Shown here piece by piece: positions 25,170 through 35,060 of a DNA stretch of 64,000 bases (the stretch's first letter is position 1; the number at the start of each line of letters is the position of its first letter). Origin of the DNA: Shewanella woodyi ATCC 51908 (GTDB lineage Bacteria > Pseudomonadota > Gammaproteobacteria > Enterobacterales > Shewanellaceae). The stretch lies in assembly GCF_000019525.1 (NCBI RefSeq), contig NC_010506.1, forward strand, positions 1,364,001-1,428,000, given 5' to 3'. The notes under the pieces are model-generated. The model was not told where the DNA came from. It did not search any database and saw only the letters and a program-made list of their open reading frames with translations. The position numbers and the translations under genes were made by a program.

Positions 25170-26960
25170 ATGCAAAGCTTTCCTAGTGAAGCAAATAAAA
25201 GGTTCTCTTGTATCCCATTAATTAATTCATGTATTGATTGGGGAAGATATAGCTTCTCTGGTGAACAGCATCGTTTATTGATTGGGCTAATCCTTGGTGC
25301 TTTTGTACTTTATAATTACGAAATTTATGTGGGCTTTATTCTCAATCCACCTGTATTAATACTTATCCCCGTAGTCTTGCTTTGCCTTGTCGGGATAGTG
25401 CTTCGGCTCACCTCTGATGTTGTTAAGGAGCGTCTTAGCGAGGTGGAGTGGGAGTATGGTTCCCGCTGGTACTTAGGGGCGTTTTTTCTTGTTCTAATCT
25501 GGCAAGCTATTCTATTGCACTTACATGTGGTTGATATGTATTTTAGTTGGGATAATGCTATTGGTAGCTCTTATCGACGAGGAGAGCTATATAGCGCTAT
25601 TTCAACCACCTTGGCTGTTTTTCTCCTTCATTACTACGCACTTGCTAAACCTGCTGTAACTTCGGGATTCCTTATCTATTTCGCGACAATGAAAAAGGAG
25701 GAGATTGGAGTTGAGGTTAAAAGTAGCGATCCAGTAATCGATTGGGCAAAGATGCGCCAAGATAAGATCAATAACTTTACTGGTATGCGCCGCTCTATTG
25801 TGACAGGTACAGTGCGTTTCGATAGAACAAAGTATTGTGATAAAGATACCGCTGAGCAGTATGTTTTCGATTTCCTTCAACTTTCTCCTAAGGCAAAGAT
25901 TGCACACTTTACTATGCCAGAGTCTGAAGAGCTTGGCTTAATTGAGAGCTATATTGTGCATCTAACTCGTGCTGCGCTGGAGTTTGGTTTCAAACCAAGT
26001 CAAATATCAATAAGTGGCAACCAATATATTCGTAATAAAGATGCCAGTAATTTATCGCAACAGACCATCGCAGAATTTTTCTCTGACATCGCGAGTGTTG
26101 AACAAGAGCGAGCCAACGAGGAGATCGCGAAGGAGCAGAGAGTTCAAGTGCTTGATAGCATGATAGGTCTAAAGCGGGTGAAAGAGGAAGTTAGGCGGCT
26201 TAATGCCATGCTCACTTATAACCAGCAGCGCCAGCAAGAGGGATTAGCAGAGCTGGAGCAGGGGGCGTACCACATGGTCTTTACTGGTAACCCTGGTACA
26301 GGTAAAACCGTTATTGCTCGCCTGATTGCTGAGATGTTGTTTGATAAGGGAGTATTAAAGAATAAAAAAGTTGTTGAGGTGACCCGTAGCGATTTAGTGG
26401 CTCAATATATTGGGCAAACAGCGCCTAAAGTGAGAGCTGTGGTCGATAGTGCCATGGGGGGAGTTCTGTTTATCGATGAAGCCTATAGTTTAGCGAAAGG
26501 CGGTGAGAATGATTTTGGCTCCGAGGCGATAGATGAGCTGTTAAAGCTGATGGAAGATAGACGTGGTGACTTTGTTGTTATCACCGCCGGTTATCAAAAA
26601 GATATGGATGACTTCCTGCAGGCGAACGAAGGACTCAAGCGCCGTTTTGCCCGCTTTATTCATTTTGATGATTACTCTGATGGTGAGTTGCTGGGTATTT
26701 TGTCGCTTATGGCTGGAAAAGCGGGTGACAAATTTGAAGAGGAGTTTAGTCGTGAGTTACCTGAACTGATAAGTCAGTGGCGCGCAGCTTATGGTAAAGG
26801 ATTCGGTAATGCTGGCTCGGTACGCCAGATGTTGGAAGCTATGCAGAAATCGCGTCCTCTTCGCCTGATAGAGCAAGGTATTGAGATGAAGGGCGATGCA
26901 TTGGTGATGCTTACCCGTAGTGATTGGGACTCGGCTGTTGAGATGACCAGCTTTGGTTAA
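25170..26960 (+). CDS. Membrane-anchored AAA+ ATPase of the CbxX/SpoVK type
   Basis: 596 residues. The N-terminal third has four hydrophobic helices (about residues 30-52, 55-75, 103-125 and 143-165). A linker domain of about 150 residues follows (YVFDFLQLSPKAKIAHFT), then a CbbX/CfxQ-type AAA+ domain from residue 330. Walker A is TGNPGTGKT at about 372-380, Walker B GVLFIDEAYSL at about 431-441, and an arginine-finger-type GLKRRFARFI segment follows. Soluble CbbX remodels Rubisco; membrane-fused versions are uncharacterised. The gene stands alone. Confidence 0.88.
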   Translation: MQSFPSEANKRFSCIPLINSCIDWGRYSFSGEQHRLLIGLILGAFVLYNYEIYVGFILNPPVLILIPVVLLCLVGIVLRLTSDVVKERLSEVEWEYGSRWYLGAFFLVLIWQAILLHLHVVDMYFSWDNAIGSSYRRGELYSAISTTLAVFLLHYYALAKPAVTSGFLIYFATMKKEEIGVEVKSSDPVIDWAKMRQDKINNFTGMRRSIVTGTVRFDRTKYCDKDTAEQYVFDFLQLSPKAKIAHFTMPESEELGLIESYIVHLTRAALEFGFKPSQISISGNQYIRNKDASNLSQQTIAEFFSDIASVEQERANEEIAKEQRVQVLDSMIGLKRVKEEVRRLNAMLTYNQQRQQEGLAELEQGAYHMVFTGNPGTGKTVIARLIAEMLFDKGVLKNKKVVEVTRSDLVAQYIGQTAPKVRAVVDSAMGGVLFIDEAYSLAKGGENDFGSEAIDELLKLMEDRRGDFVVITAGYQKDMDDFLQANEGLKRRFARFIHFDDYSDGELLGILSLMAGKAGDKFEEEFSRELPELISQWRAAYGKGFGNAGSVRQMLEAMQKSRPLRLIEQGIEMKGDALVMLTRSDWDSAVEMTSFG

Positions 26961-26971
26961 TCGCTTTTCCT

Positions 26972-27000
26972 GCGCCTATGGGGGTAACCCTTAGGCGCTA
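26972..27000. terminator. Hairpin after the AAA+ gene
   Basis: GCGCCTA and TAGGCGC arms around GGGGTAACCC, without a T-run. Possibly a terminator or an RNA-stabilising hairpin. Confidence 0.4.
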
Positions 27001-27108
27001 TTGCGATTTAGGGAGAGCAGGCTGTTAATGCTAATACTTTTTGTGTTTACTGTTTGTATTACTATACCTGCCTAAATCGCGTGCACTATTTGCTGCTTTC
27101 CTGTTTTT

Positions 27109-28059
27109 TTAAACTTCGCTATCACCTTTTCTTAAAGCGCTCGGGCTAAACCCATAGTGGCGCTTGAATGCTGCACGTAAGGTTCTGGCATCTGCGTATC
27201 CTATTCTATCGGCAATATTATCCAGCGTTAGACTTGAATTTTTCACCAGTTGATAAGCTTTAGCTAGCCTCCAACTGCCAAGGTAGGCCATGGGTGAGAG
27301 GTCAAGCTCAGCCTTAAATTTACGTTGTAGGCTTGCTCTGGACATACCCGCCTCATTACAGATAGTCGCTAAGGTCCAAGGCTTTTCAGGATTATCATGG
27401 AGTAGTTGCAGCACTTTCGCCAGACGTGGGTTGCGCAGTGCGGCTAGAAAACCATGAAGATGCTCATTTTCTGCGATATATCTATGTAATAACTGGAAAA
27501 AAAGCACCTCTGTTAAACGATCGATAATCACGCTTCTTTGACTGTTTGTGCGTTGAATTTCACTATCGATCTGTCGAACAGTTGTCCAGATCGGGTTATC
27601 GACTTCAATGTGAGTAAAGTGAAAGATGCTTGGAAGCGCATCCAAAATAGGGTGCGAGATAGCTTCATCATACTCAACCATGCCACACATGATACGGTTT
27701 GTGATCTCCCCCTCTTGAAACAGCGGGTTACCTAGCTCGCAGGCATCACCAGCTAACTGGCAAGGGACTAATTCGCTGCTTGTTTCATCGGCTATCCAAT
27801 GCATATCTCCTTTAGGGAGCATGACTATGTCCATCTGCATTATCGGCAGTTGCGCTTCACTTGTGCCTATCACAAAGTCGCCATGAAGCGCGATATGAAA
27901 TCTAGGGGTGGGCAGGGGAGGAAGTGAGATCCCCCAAGGGGCTGCAAGGTCTGAGTGGAAAAAGATACTGCCACGAAATCTTAAGGTTGCAATGACATCA
28001 TCGAGAATATCAAAGGTTGAATCTTGTTTTTTGAGCCGATGAGAACCTTCTTTGAGCAT
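27109..28059 (-). CDS. AraC-family transcriptional regulator with cupin sensor
   Basis: 316 residues: an N-terminal cupin-type ligand domain (about 20-190, with FHIALHGDFVIG and VMLPKGDMHWI) and a C-terminal double helix-turn-helix of the AraC/XylS type (about 215-310). The second HTH carries LDNIADRIGYADARTLRAAFKRHYGFSPSALR. The layout is that of the AraC/cupin_6 group. It diverges from the two cytochrome P460 genes with about 75 bases between, so it probably controls them. The ligand is unknown. Confidence 0.92.
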   Translation of the reverse strand: MLKEGSHRLKKQDSTFDILDDVIATLRFRGSIFFHSDLAAPWGISLPPLPTPRFHIALHGDFVIGTSEAQLPIMQMDIVMLPKGDMHWIADETSSELVPCQLAGDACELGNPLFQEGEITNRIMCGMVEYDEAISHPILDALPSIFHFTHIEVDNPIWTTVRQIDSEIQRTNSQRSVIIDRLTEVLFFQLLHRYIAENEHLHGFLAALRNPRLAKVLQLLHDNPEKPWTLATICNEAGMSRASLQRKFKAELDLSPMAYLGSWRLAKAYQLVKNSSLTLDNIADRIGYADARTLRAAFKRHYGFSPSALRKGDSEV

Positions 28060-28133
28060 GTCAGATACCTGTGTTTTTGATGACTAGTCTATTATCTATA
28101 CTTGTAACTTATTCATAACAAAGCAAGGGTGAA

Positions 28134-28769
28134 ATGAAAATGAATACAATTAAAATGTTGCTGTTATCGACAATAACTTGCGCACCTCTTCTGTTTACAG
28201 GCTCAGTTGAAGCTAAGCAAGCTTATGAGTTTAAGAATGGTGAGTTAACAAGGCCAACGGGCTACCGTGAGTGGGTCTATGTCGGCACGCCTGTGACGCC
28301 CAATGATATGAACAATGGCAAGGCGGCTTTTCCTGAGCATCACAATGTCTATATCGATCCTAAAAGCTGGGCGCACTGGAAAAAGACAGGAAAATTTAGA
28401 GATGGCACCATTTTAATCAAGGAGCTGGTGAGTGTCGGTTCCAAAGCTGCTGTAAGTGGTCAAGGCTATTTCCAGGGGGAGTTTATAGGTTTAGAAGCGA
28501 CGATTAAGAGTAAGGCTGATTTTCCTAATGAGCCGGGTAATTGGGCGTATTTTAGTTTTTCTGGCGAAGGCCATAAGACCTTAACTAAGACGGCAAAAGC
28601 TTTCCCGTCAGCAGCTTGTAATGGGTGCCACCTTGTTTCTGCGGCCGATGATTTTGTCTTTACACAATACTACCCAGTATTGAGCGCAGGAAAAGGTACT
28701 GGTAAAAATGCTACGGGTGGTCATTTAAATGATCTGAAAAACAGTTATGTGGAGCCGGGGGCTAAATAA
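28134..28769 (+). CDS. Periplasmic cytochrome P460-family protein 1
   Basis: 211 residues with a signal peptide of about 27 residues. The heme c motif CNGCH is at C162-C165-H166 near the C-terminus, as in cytochrome P460. The preceding domain shows GYREWVYVGTPVTPND and DGTILIKELVSVG, whose lysine (K96) is at the position of the family's heme-crosslinking lysine. Cytochromes P460 oxidise hydroxylamine; homologues in non-nitrifiers have unclear roles. The stop overlaps the start of the next gene (TAATG), so the pair is translationally coupled. Confidence 0.9.
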   Translation: MKMNTIKMLLLSTITCAPLLFTGSVEAKQAYEFKNGELTRPTGYREWVYVGTPVTPNDMNNGKAAFPEHHNVYIDPKSWAHWKKTGKFRDGTILIKELVSVGSKAAVSGQGYFQGEFIGLEATIKSKADFPNEPGNWAYFSFSGEGHKTLTKTAKAFPSAACNGCHLVSAADDFVFTQYYPVLSAGKGTGKNATGGHLNDLKNSYVEPGAK

Positions 28770-29320
28770 TGAAAGCGACTTGTTTTAACTCTATCTATGC
28801 AGCCCTTATTTTAATTGGACTCGCTACTCCTGTTCTCGCACAGGAGATCTTCTCTCCCAGTGTGGACAAGAGTGGAAATATCAGTTTCCCAGCCGATTAC
28901 CGCAGTACTATGGAGCATTTAGGTTCATGGTTTGTTCCGACGGGGGGAGCCAGTGGTTTTCACCATGTCTATACCGAGATGGAGAGCGTCGAGTACTTCC
29001 AAAAAAACGGTGTTTTCCCCGATGGCGCGGTTTTGGTAAAAGAGCTGTTAGTTTCTGAGGCGAATAATTACACCACTGGAGAGGGAGTACACTCAGCTAA
29101 TGGCGAGTATAAGCAGTGGTTTGTGATGGTAAAAGACAGTCAAAACCGTTTTACCGATAATCCTGTTTGGGGAGATGGTTGGGGTTGGGCCCTATTTAAA
29201 CCAGGCAATACCAGTAAAAACCTGGCAACCGATTATAAGAAAGACTGCTTAGCCTGCCACGTTCCAGCTAAGGGAACTGATTGGATCTATACCCAAGCTT
29301 ATCCCGCTTTAAGTGAATAA
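28769..29320 (+). CDS. Periplasmic cytochrome P460-family protein 2
   Basis: 183 residues, a diverged paralogue of its neighbour: signal peptide (to about 25), FPADYRSTMEHLGSWFVP, FHHVYTEMESVEYF, DGAVLVKELLVSE (candidate crosslinking lysine) and the heme motif CLACH at C160-C163-H164. Tandem P460 genes with an adjacent AraC regulator suggest an inducible detoxification module, possibly for hydroxylamine or nitric oxide. That function is inferred from the family. Confidence 0.9.
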   Translation: MKATCFNSIYAALILIGLATPVLAQEIFSPSVDKSGNISFPADYRSTMEHLGSWFVPTGGASGFHHVYTEMESVEYFQKNGVFPDGAVLVKELLVSEANNYTTGEGVHSANGEYKQWFVMVKDSQNRFTDNPVWGDGWGWALFKPGNTSKNLATDYKKDCLACHVPAKGTDWIYTQAYPALSE

Positions 29321-29344
29321 AGACAAGCGTCTATGTTTTAAGTC

Positions 29345-29370
29345 GGGCTCGAAAGAGCCCCTCTTATTTA
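29345..29370 (+). terminator. Probable terminator after the P460 pair
   Basis: GGGCTC and GAGCCC arms with a GAAA loop, followed by CTCTTATTTA. The stem is strong but the T-tract is weak. Confidence 0.55.
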
Positions 29371-29676
29371 GATAAGAATAACCTAGTGCTTCTGTCCGTT
29401 CTATCCAAAAGATAATACCTCTAACAACTTTTATTTTCCTTACATCTATCTGTTTTAGGATCTGCCTCTAAGAATCAATAAGTCAGTGAGTTTATTATCT
29501 GGTCAGTTAAATAATAAGCAGATATACTCCGCATCTTCATTTTTGCCAGTCTGGCACAGATAATATTTAACCTTCTGTAAATAAAGAAATTTATATAATT
29601 CTAGCTTGGTAAGATAAAAGGCAGTGAGGGATATCATCCCTGATAAGTATGTTTATTGGTTTTTAGTAGGTGCTAA
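29371..29676. other. Intergenic region with two small palindromes
   Basis: No gene is seen. TGCCAGTCTGGCA (near 29546-29558) is a perfect palindrome with a central T, and GGGAT/ATCCC around ATC lies near 29629-29641, shortly before the next gene. Either could be an operator; no regulator is implicated. Confidence 0.4.
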
Positions 29677-31008
29677 ATGAGCTTCTTTGATAATGCTGTG
29701 ATTATCTTGTTTCTGATCGGAACAAGTTGTTTCTTCTCTATGTCTGAAATTGCCTTGGCTGCGTCACGCAAAATTCGTCTTAGACAGATGGCCAGCGATG
29801 GCGATCTTCGAGCTGAAAAAGTCCTGATGTTGCAGGCAAACCCTGGTAACTTTTTTACTGTGGTTCAGATTGGACTCAATGCCGTTGCCATTATGGGCGG
29901 GATCGTGGGTGAGTCAGCGTTTACGCCCTATATTCACTCCTTCCTCGCGCCTTGGTTGAGTGAACCTTGGTTGGGTAAGGTGAGCTTTTTCCTCTCTTTC
30001 GTCTTAGTGACTAGCTTGTTTATTTTGATGGCCGATCTTATGCCTAAGCGTGTGGCGATGGCGATCCCGGAAAAAGTCGCACTAATATTAGTCGGCCCTT
30101 TGCTTGTTAGTATCACTGTCTTTAAGCCACTTGTGTGGTTCTTTAATAGTTTAGCGAGCATGCTATTTCGTCTGTTGCAGATCCAAACCTCTCGTAATGA
30201 TGAGGTGACCTCAGATGATATCTATGCGGTGATGGACGCAGGGGCAGAAGCCGGCGTACTCGATAAAGATGAGCAGTTGATGATGGAGAAGGTGTTTGAG
30301 ATGCAAACCATTCCCGTAACGGCAGCCATGACAGCTAGGGAAAGCCTCTCCTATTTTCTGCTTCAAGACAGTGAAGAGGAGATTAAACGTAAGATATCTG
30401 AAGATCCCCACTCAAACTTCTTGGTGTGTGATGGTCAATTAGACGTGATTAAAGGCTTTGTGAATGCTAAGAAGCTATTGATATGCGTGATAAACGGCCA
30501 GAGTATTAGTTTGAAAAATAATGAGCTGGTTGAGAGCTGCTTTATCATTCCCGATACCTTAAGTTTGTCGGAATCCATGGAGTATTTTAAAAATAGTCGC
30601 GCCGACTTTGCGGTGGTGATTAATGAATACTCGCTAGTGGTTGGTATCGTGACGTCTAAAGATCTGCAAGATGCGGTGATGGGAGCTTGGTCTCTGCCTG
30701 AGAGTGAGGAGCAGATTATTGCTCGTGATGATAACTCTTGGTTGATGGATGGTGTCACCCCTATTACAGATGTAATGCGTGCACTGGATATCGAGGATTT
30801 CCCTCAAGATCATAACTATGAAACTATCGCTGGTTTTATGATGTATATGCTGAGGAAAATACCTAAATGTACTGACTCTGTTACCCATTCAGGCTTTAAG
30901 TTTGAAGTGGTGGATGTTGATGCTTACAAGGTGGATCAGCTACTTGTCACACGCCTCAATGCTCACCCCGTTACAGATATTTCACTGATTCCTGAGCCTC
31001 AGGCTTAA
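29677..31008 (+). CDS. CNNM/HlyC-CorC family membrane protein
   Basis: 443 residues. The N-terminal DUF21/CNNM domain (about 1-185) has four hydrophobic helices and ends LRLLQIQTSRNDEVTSDDIYAVMDAGAEAGVLDKDE, a family marker. Then come two CBS motifs (about 205-335) and a C-terminal CorC/HlyC domain (SWLMDGVTPITDVMRALDIEDFP, about 350-430). Family members export magnesium or other divalent ions or modulate ion homeostasis. It has its own AGGTG ribosome site and converges on pepA across a strong terminator. Confidence 0.92.
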   Translation: MSFFDNAVIILFLIGTSCFFSMSEIALAASRKIRLRQMASDGDLRAEKVLMLQANPGNFFTVVQIGLNAVAIMGGIVGESAFTPYIHSFLAPWLSEPWLGKVSFFLSFVLVTSLFILMADLMPKRVAMAIPEKVALILVGPLLVSITVFKPLVWFFNSLASMLFRLLQIQTSRNDEVTSDDIYAVMDAGAEAGVLDKDEQLMMEKVFEMQTIPVTAAMTARESLSYFLLQDSEEEIKRKISEDPHSNFLVCDGQLDVIKGFVNAKKLLICVINGQSISLKNNELVESCFIIPDTLSLSESMEYFKNSRADFAVVINEYSLVVGIVTSKDLQDAVMGAWSLPESEEQIIARDDNSWLMDGVTPITDVMRALDIEDFPQDHNYETIAGFMMYMLRKIPKCTDSVTHSGFKFEVVDVDAYKVDQLLVTRLNAHPVTDISLIPEPQA

Positions 31009-31012
31009 ATCA

Positions 31013-31046
31013 TAAAAAAAGGTGAAGCCGTAGCTTCACCTTTTTT
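31013..31046. terminator. Bidirectional terminator between the CNNM gene and pepA
   Basis: GGTGAAGC and GCTTCACC arms with a CGTA loop, flanked by A7 on the left and T6 on the right. It would end pepA transcription, so pepA and holC are transcriptionally separate here. Confidence 0.95.
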
Positions 31047-31094
31047 ATACAAGATGTAAAAACTGGGACCTATTAGTCACAGTTTTACTTATCT

Positions 31095-32603
31095 CTAATC
31101 GCCTTGCTCAACACCAGCTCGATTGATAAGGAACTGAGTTAATAAAGGTACAGGACGACCTGTTGAGCCTTTATTAGCACCGCTGTTCCAAGCTGTACCT
31201 GCAACATCTAAATGTGCCCAGTTGTACTTCTTGGTAAAGCGTGAAAGGAAGCAAGCGGCTGTGATAGAACCAGCGGCGCGGCCACCTAAGTTAGTCATAT
31301 CTGCAAACGGGCTTTCAAGGTGCTCTTGGTACTCATCCCACAATGGCATGCGCCATGCGCGATCGCCACTCTGCTCACCCGCATTTAGCATCTCATGCGC
31401 AAGTGGATTATGACCTGAGAACAGACCTGATGCGTGTTTACCTAGAGCGATAACACAGGCACCCGTTAAGGTTGCCGTATCGATAACTAGCTCAGGATCG
31501 AAACGCTCAACATAGGTCAACACATCACACAAAACCAGTCGGCCTTCAGCATCTGTATTTAATACTTCAACAGTTTGACCTGACATAGTGGTGAGGATAT
31601 CGCCTGGACGGTATGCGTTGCTTGAAGGCATGTTTTCACAACCTGCAAGAATACCAATGACGTTGATAGGCAGCTTCATCTCACACAGGGCTTTCATTGC
31701 ACCGATAACGCCGGCTGCACCGCCCATGTCGTATTTCATCTCATCCATGGCTTCGCCAGGTTTGAGTGAGATACCACCCGAGTCAAATGTTAGGCCTTTA
31801 CCAACCAGAACAATCGGCTTTTCAGTACTGTCTACTGCGCCTTTATATTCCATAACGGTCATAACAGATTCGTTATCACTACCACGACCTACAGCAAGGT
31901 ATGAGTTCATGCCTAGCTTAGCCATCTGCTCTTCGCCCACCGTTGTTACGGTTAGCTCTTCGCAGGTTTCGCTAATTTGACGAGCTTGTGAGGCAAGGTA
32001 AGCTGGATTACAGATGTTAGGCGGCATGTTTGCCACATCGCGACAAAGCTGCATACCGGCAGAAACGGCCATACCATGGTCAATAGCGCGCTCACCAACA
32101 GTCAGTTCACGACGAGTCGGTACATTGAAAACCAGTTTACGCAGTGGACGACGAGTCTCATCTTTGCTGGTTTTCAGTGCATCGAAACTGTAAAGACTGT
32201 TTTGCGTTGTTTCAACCGCCTCACGAACCTTCCAATAAGTATCACGACTTTTAACATGTAACTCGGTAAGGAAACAGACTGCTTCCATAGAACCTGTTTC
32301 ATTAAGTGTCTTGATGGTTTTAGTGATGATCTGCTTGTATTGACGCTCATCCAACTCGCGCTCTTTACCACAGCCAACGAGTAGAACTCGCTCACTGAGC
32401 ACGTTTGGTACATGATGCAAAAGCAGCATCTGGCCAGGTTTTCCTTCCAAATCACCGCGGCGAAGTAAGTTGCTGATGTAGCCTTCACTAATTTTATCAA
32501 GCTGCTCAGCAATACCTGATAGGCGTCTGGGTTCATATACGCCAACGACTATACAAGCCGAACGTTGTTTCTCCGGACTACCGCTCTTAACGCTAAACTC
32601 CAT
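31095..32603 (-). CDS. pepA: Leucyl aminopeptidase (M17)
   Basis: 502 residues. The C-terminal catalytic domain carries the M17 metal and active-site motifs: [16 protein letters not shown] (Lys and Asp ligands), [11 protein letters not shown] and the signature [12 protein letters not shown] near residue 350. It forms hexameric di-zinc aminopeptidases; in E. coli the same protein also binds DNA at the carAB promoter and in Xer recombination. GGAGAG precedes the start. Usually pepA is followed directly by holC-valS, but here a terminator and a different gene follow. Confidence 0.97.
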   Translation of the reverse strand: MEFSVKSGSPEKQRSACIVVGVYEPRRLSGIAEQLDKISEGYISNLLRRGDLEGKPGQMLLLHHVPNVLSERVLLVGCGKERELDERQYKQIITKTIKTLNETGSMEAVCFLTELHVKSRDTYWKVREAVETTQNSLYSFDALKTSKDETRRPLRKLVFNVPTRRELTVGERAIDHGMAVSAGMQLCRDVANMPPNICNPAYLASQARQISETCEELTVTTVGEEQMAKLGMNSYLAVGRGSDNESVMTVMEYKGAVDSTEKPIVLVGKGLTFDSGGISLKPGEAMDEMKYDMGGAAGVIGAMKALCEMKLPINVIGILAGCENMPSSNAYRPGDILTTMSGQTVEVLNTDAEGRLVLCDVLTYVERFDPELVIDTATLTGACVIALGKHASGLFSGHNPLAHEMLNAGEQSGDRAWRMPLWDEYQEHLESPFADMTNLGGRAAGSITAACFLSRFTKKYNWAHLDVAGTAWNSGANKGSTGRPVPLLTQFLINRAGVEQGD

Positions 32604-32825
32604 GAGCTCTCCTAGATTCTTAAAGACAAATTTTATTATTTATTAGATAATGTCTGCTTGTGCCCAAAAAGGGCCTAAAATTGGTGCACCAATAGTTTGT
32701 TTTTTTAGGTGTTTCCCTGCCATTTTTAGTTTATGGCTGGTCACAAAACTACCAAAAGTAGACAGTCTACATGAAAGTTTGACTGACACCAGCATAATTA
32801 TAAGTTTAGAGACTGGATCCTGCCT

Positions 32826-33938
32826 GTGATTGTATTTAGATACCTGATTCGTGAAGTTTTAAAGGCACAAATTGCGGTACTTTTCGTGTTATTAGCTATT
32901 TTTATTAGCCAACACTTTGTTCGTGTACTTGCTAATGCGTCGGACGGTGAATTTCCCGCTTCATTAGTGATGACCCTACTTGGACTCAACCTACCTTACC
33001 TTGCAGTTCTGGTACTTCCTCTTAGTTTTTTCCTTGGTATTTTAATGGCTCATGGGCGTATGTACGCCGAAAGTGAGATGGTTATATTGCACAGTGTTGG
33101 GGTCAGTGAGTGGTATATCACTCGAGTGACACTATTGCTTGCAGTGATCAATATGCTGATCACTGGAGTATTAGCCGTTTACGTGACGCCATGGGCAGAG
33201 GAGAGACAGAATCAGGTTTTAGAGCACGCTCAATCTGAAGCGGGTTTAGCTGCGATCACTCAGGGGCGTTTCCAAACCAGCCCCAATGGCAGAGCCGTAC
33301 TCTTTGTTGAGCGTATCGGTCGTGACAATGAGTTAGATAAAGTGTTTGTTGCCCAGTTGCCCGACCCTGAAGCAGAGCAAGGTCAGAGTAATATCGTACT
33401 GGCCCAAGGCGGTAAGGTCATCGAAGATGAAACTGGTGGTCAACGCTTACAACTACGTGATGGTGTGCAGTATCAAGGAACGCCTAAACAGGTCGACTTC
33501 CAAGTGATTGAGTTTGGTGGCTATCAGATGCAGATAAAGGAGCAGGAGGTGAACGAGCGCCGCCGTAAACTTTCTGCCTTGCCAATTGAAGAGTTAATGA
33601 AGCAGGAGGGGCCAGAGAGCAAGGCTGAGTTCCATTGGCGACTAGCTATCCCTCTATCTATTCCCTTGCTGACTCTCATCGCAGTGCCTATGGCTAGAGT
33701 CAATGTTCGTCAGGGTAAATTTGCTAAGATGTTCCCTGCTATTTTGCTCTATCTTGGTTACTTTGGGTTGATGATCGCGGGAAGAAAAGCACTGGAGGAC
33801 GGTATCATTCCTGGGTATTTAGGCATGTGGTGGATCCACCTCTCGGCACTTATCTTAGGGGGATTACTCTTAGGTAAAGAGCGGCCATCCGGCGTTAAAA
33901 TCACCGGCTTATTTAAGCGTAAGCAGGTGACATCATGA
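32826..33938 (+). CDS. lptF: LPS export system permease LptF
   Basis: 370 residues with the YjgP/YjgQ layout: three N-terminal helices, a periplasmic jelly-roll beta domain (about 130-270, with LFVERIGRDNELDKVF) and three C-terminal helices (LLTLIAVPMARVNVRQGKFAKM). The start codon is GTG (VIVFRYLIREVLKAQ). Together with LptG it forms the membrane part of the LptB2FG transporter that lifts lipopolysaccharide out of the inner membrane. It is divergent from pepA, which is the usual neighbourhood. Confidence 0.96.
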   Translation: MIVFRYLIREVLKAQIAVLFVLLAIFISQHFVRVLANASDGEFPASLVMTLLGLNLPYLAVLVLPLSFFLGILMAHGRMYAESEMVILHSVGVSEWYITRVTLLLAVINMLITGVLAVYVTPWAEERQNQVLEHAQSEAGLAAITQGRFQTSPNGRAVLFVERIGRDNELDKVFVAQLPDPEAEQGQSNIVLAQGGKVIEDETGGQRLQLRDGVQYQGTPKQVDFQVIEFGGYQMQIKEQEVNERRRKLSALPIEELMKQEGPESKAEFHWRLAIPLSIPLLTLIAVPMARVNVRQGKFAKMFPAILLYLGYFGLMIAGRKALEDGIIPGYLGMWWIHLSALILGGLLLGKERPSGVKITGLFKRKQVTS

Positions 33939-34993
33939 GAATTTTAGACTTCTATATTGCCCGCACTTTGGTAAGCACTTCGGCGCTTTGTTTGCTTATT
34001 TTGACTGGACTGTCGGGCATCATTAAGTGGGTTGATCAGTTAAGAGTAGTAGGCCGTGGCTCCTACACCATGCTAGATGCAGGTATCTATGTACTGTTTT
34101 TGATCCCTCGCGATATCGAGATGTTTTTCCCTATGGCAGTGCTATTGGGCGCCTTGATAGGGATGGGGATGTTGGCGTCAAACTCTGAATTAGTGGTGAT
34201 GCAATCGGCAGGTCTGTCGAGACTGCAAATAACCCTGTCGGCAATGAAAACTGCTGTGCCTTTGATGCTGATTATTATGGCGTTAGGTGAGTGGGGCGCG
34301 CCAGCGGCTGAGCAGAAAGCCTATGAACTGCAGGCGACTAAGATATCGGGCGGTAGCTTGATTAAGTCGAGTCGCGGGATCTGGGCTAAAGATGGAGATC
34401 TGTTCGTCAATATAGGCGAGGTGGAGGATATCAATAACCTTCGCAATATCACCCTTTATAAGTTTAACAGTGATCTTGCTCTGACCCGTACTATCCATGC
34501 TGAACGCGGTGTCTTCTCCAAAGATCATTGGCGTCTGCTGGATGTCAGACAGACAGATCTGACCGATGAGAGGGTGACCTTAACAGATTTGACTCTCTAT
34601 CGCTGGGAGTCGACCTTAACGCCAGATAAGCTGAGTGTGGTGTCGGTCAAACCTGAGTCTCTGTCGATACAGGGGCTAATAGGGTATTTAGACTATCTTG
34701 AGGTGAATAACCAAGACGCTTCACGTTATGAGCTAGCCCTGTGGCGTAAGTTTATGCAGCCAGTTACGGTTGCGGTTATGATGTTGGTGGCACTCTCATT
34801 TGTCTTTGGTCCTTTAAGAACTGTGACTATGGGGGCGCGGGTACTTTTAGGGGTCATTGCTGGGTTTAGTTTCTACATCAGTAGCGAGATTTTCGGTCCA
34901 TTGACCTTAGTTTATGGTCTGCCTGCCTATATTGGCGCCATGATGCCTGCGTTGATATTTGGTGTTGGGGCGATCTACTTTATTAGGAAATAG
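33935..34993 (+). CDS. lptG: LPS export system permease LptG
   Basis: 352 residues with the same six-helix plus beta-domain plan as LptF. The N-terminal MRILDFYIARTLVST and C-terminal FGPLRTVTMGARVLLGVIAGF are typical. The start overlaps the lptF stop by four bases (ATGA), so the two are translated together. Confidence 0.96.
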   Translation: MRILDFYIARTLVSTSALCLLILTGLSGIIKWVDQLRVVGRGSYTMLDAGIYVLFLIPRDIEMFFPMAVLLGALIGMGMLASNSELVVMQSAGLSRLQITLSAMKTAVPLMLIIMALGEWGAPAAEQKAYELQATKISGGSLIKSSRGIWAKDGDLFVNIGEVEDINNLRNITLYKFNSDLALTRTIHAERGVFSKDHWRLLDVRQTDLTDERVTLTDLTLYRWESTLTPDKLSVVSVKPESLSIQGLIGYLDYLEVNNQDASRYELALWRKFMQPVTVAVMMLVALSFVFGPLRTVTMGARVLLGVIAGFSFYISSEIFGPLTLVYGLPAYIGAMMPALIFGVGAIYFIRK

Positions 34994-35060
34994 AATCAGT
35001 TTATTAGTTACGGGTTGAGAGTTACGATCTAAGGACTACGAGTTAAGAGCCGTTAAAGTC

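Noticed and set aside
29545..29641. Riboswitch upstream of the CNNM gene
   Set aside because: Two short palindromes only; no match to a known Mg or Mn riboswitch core.
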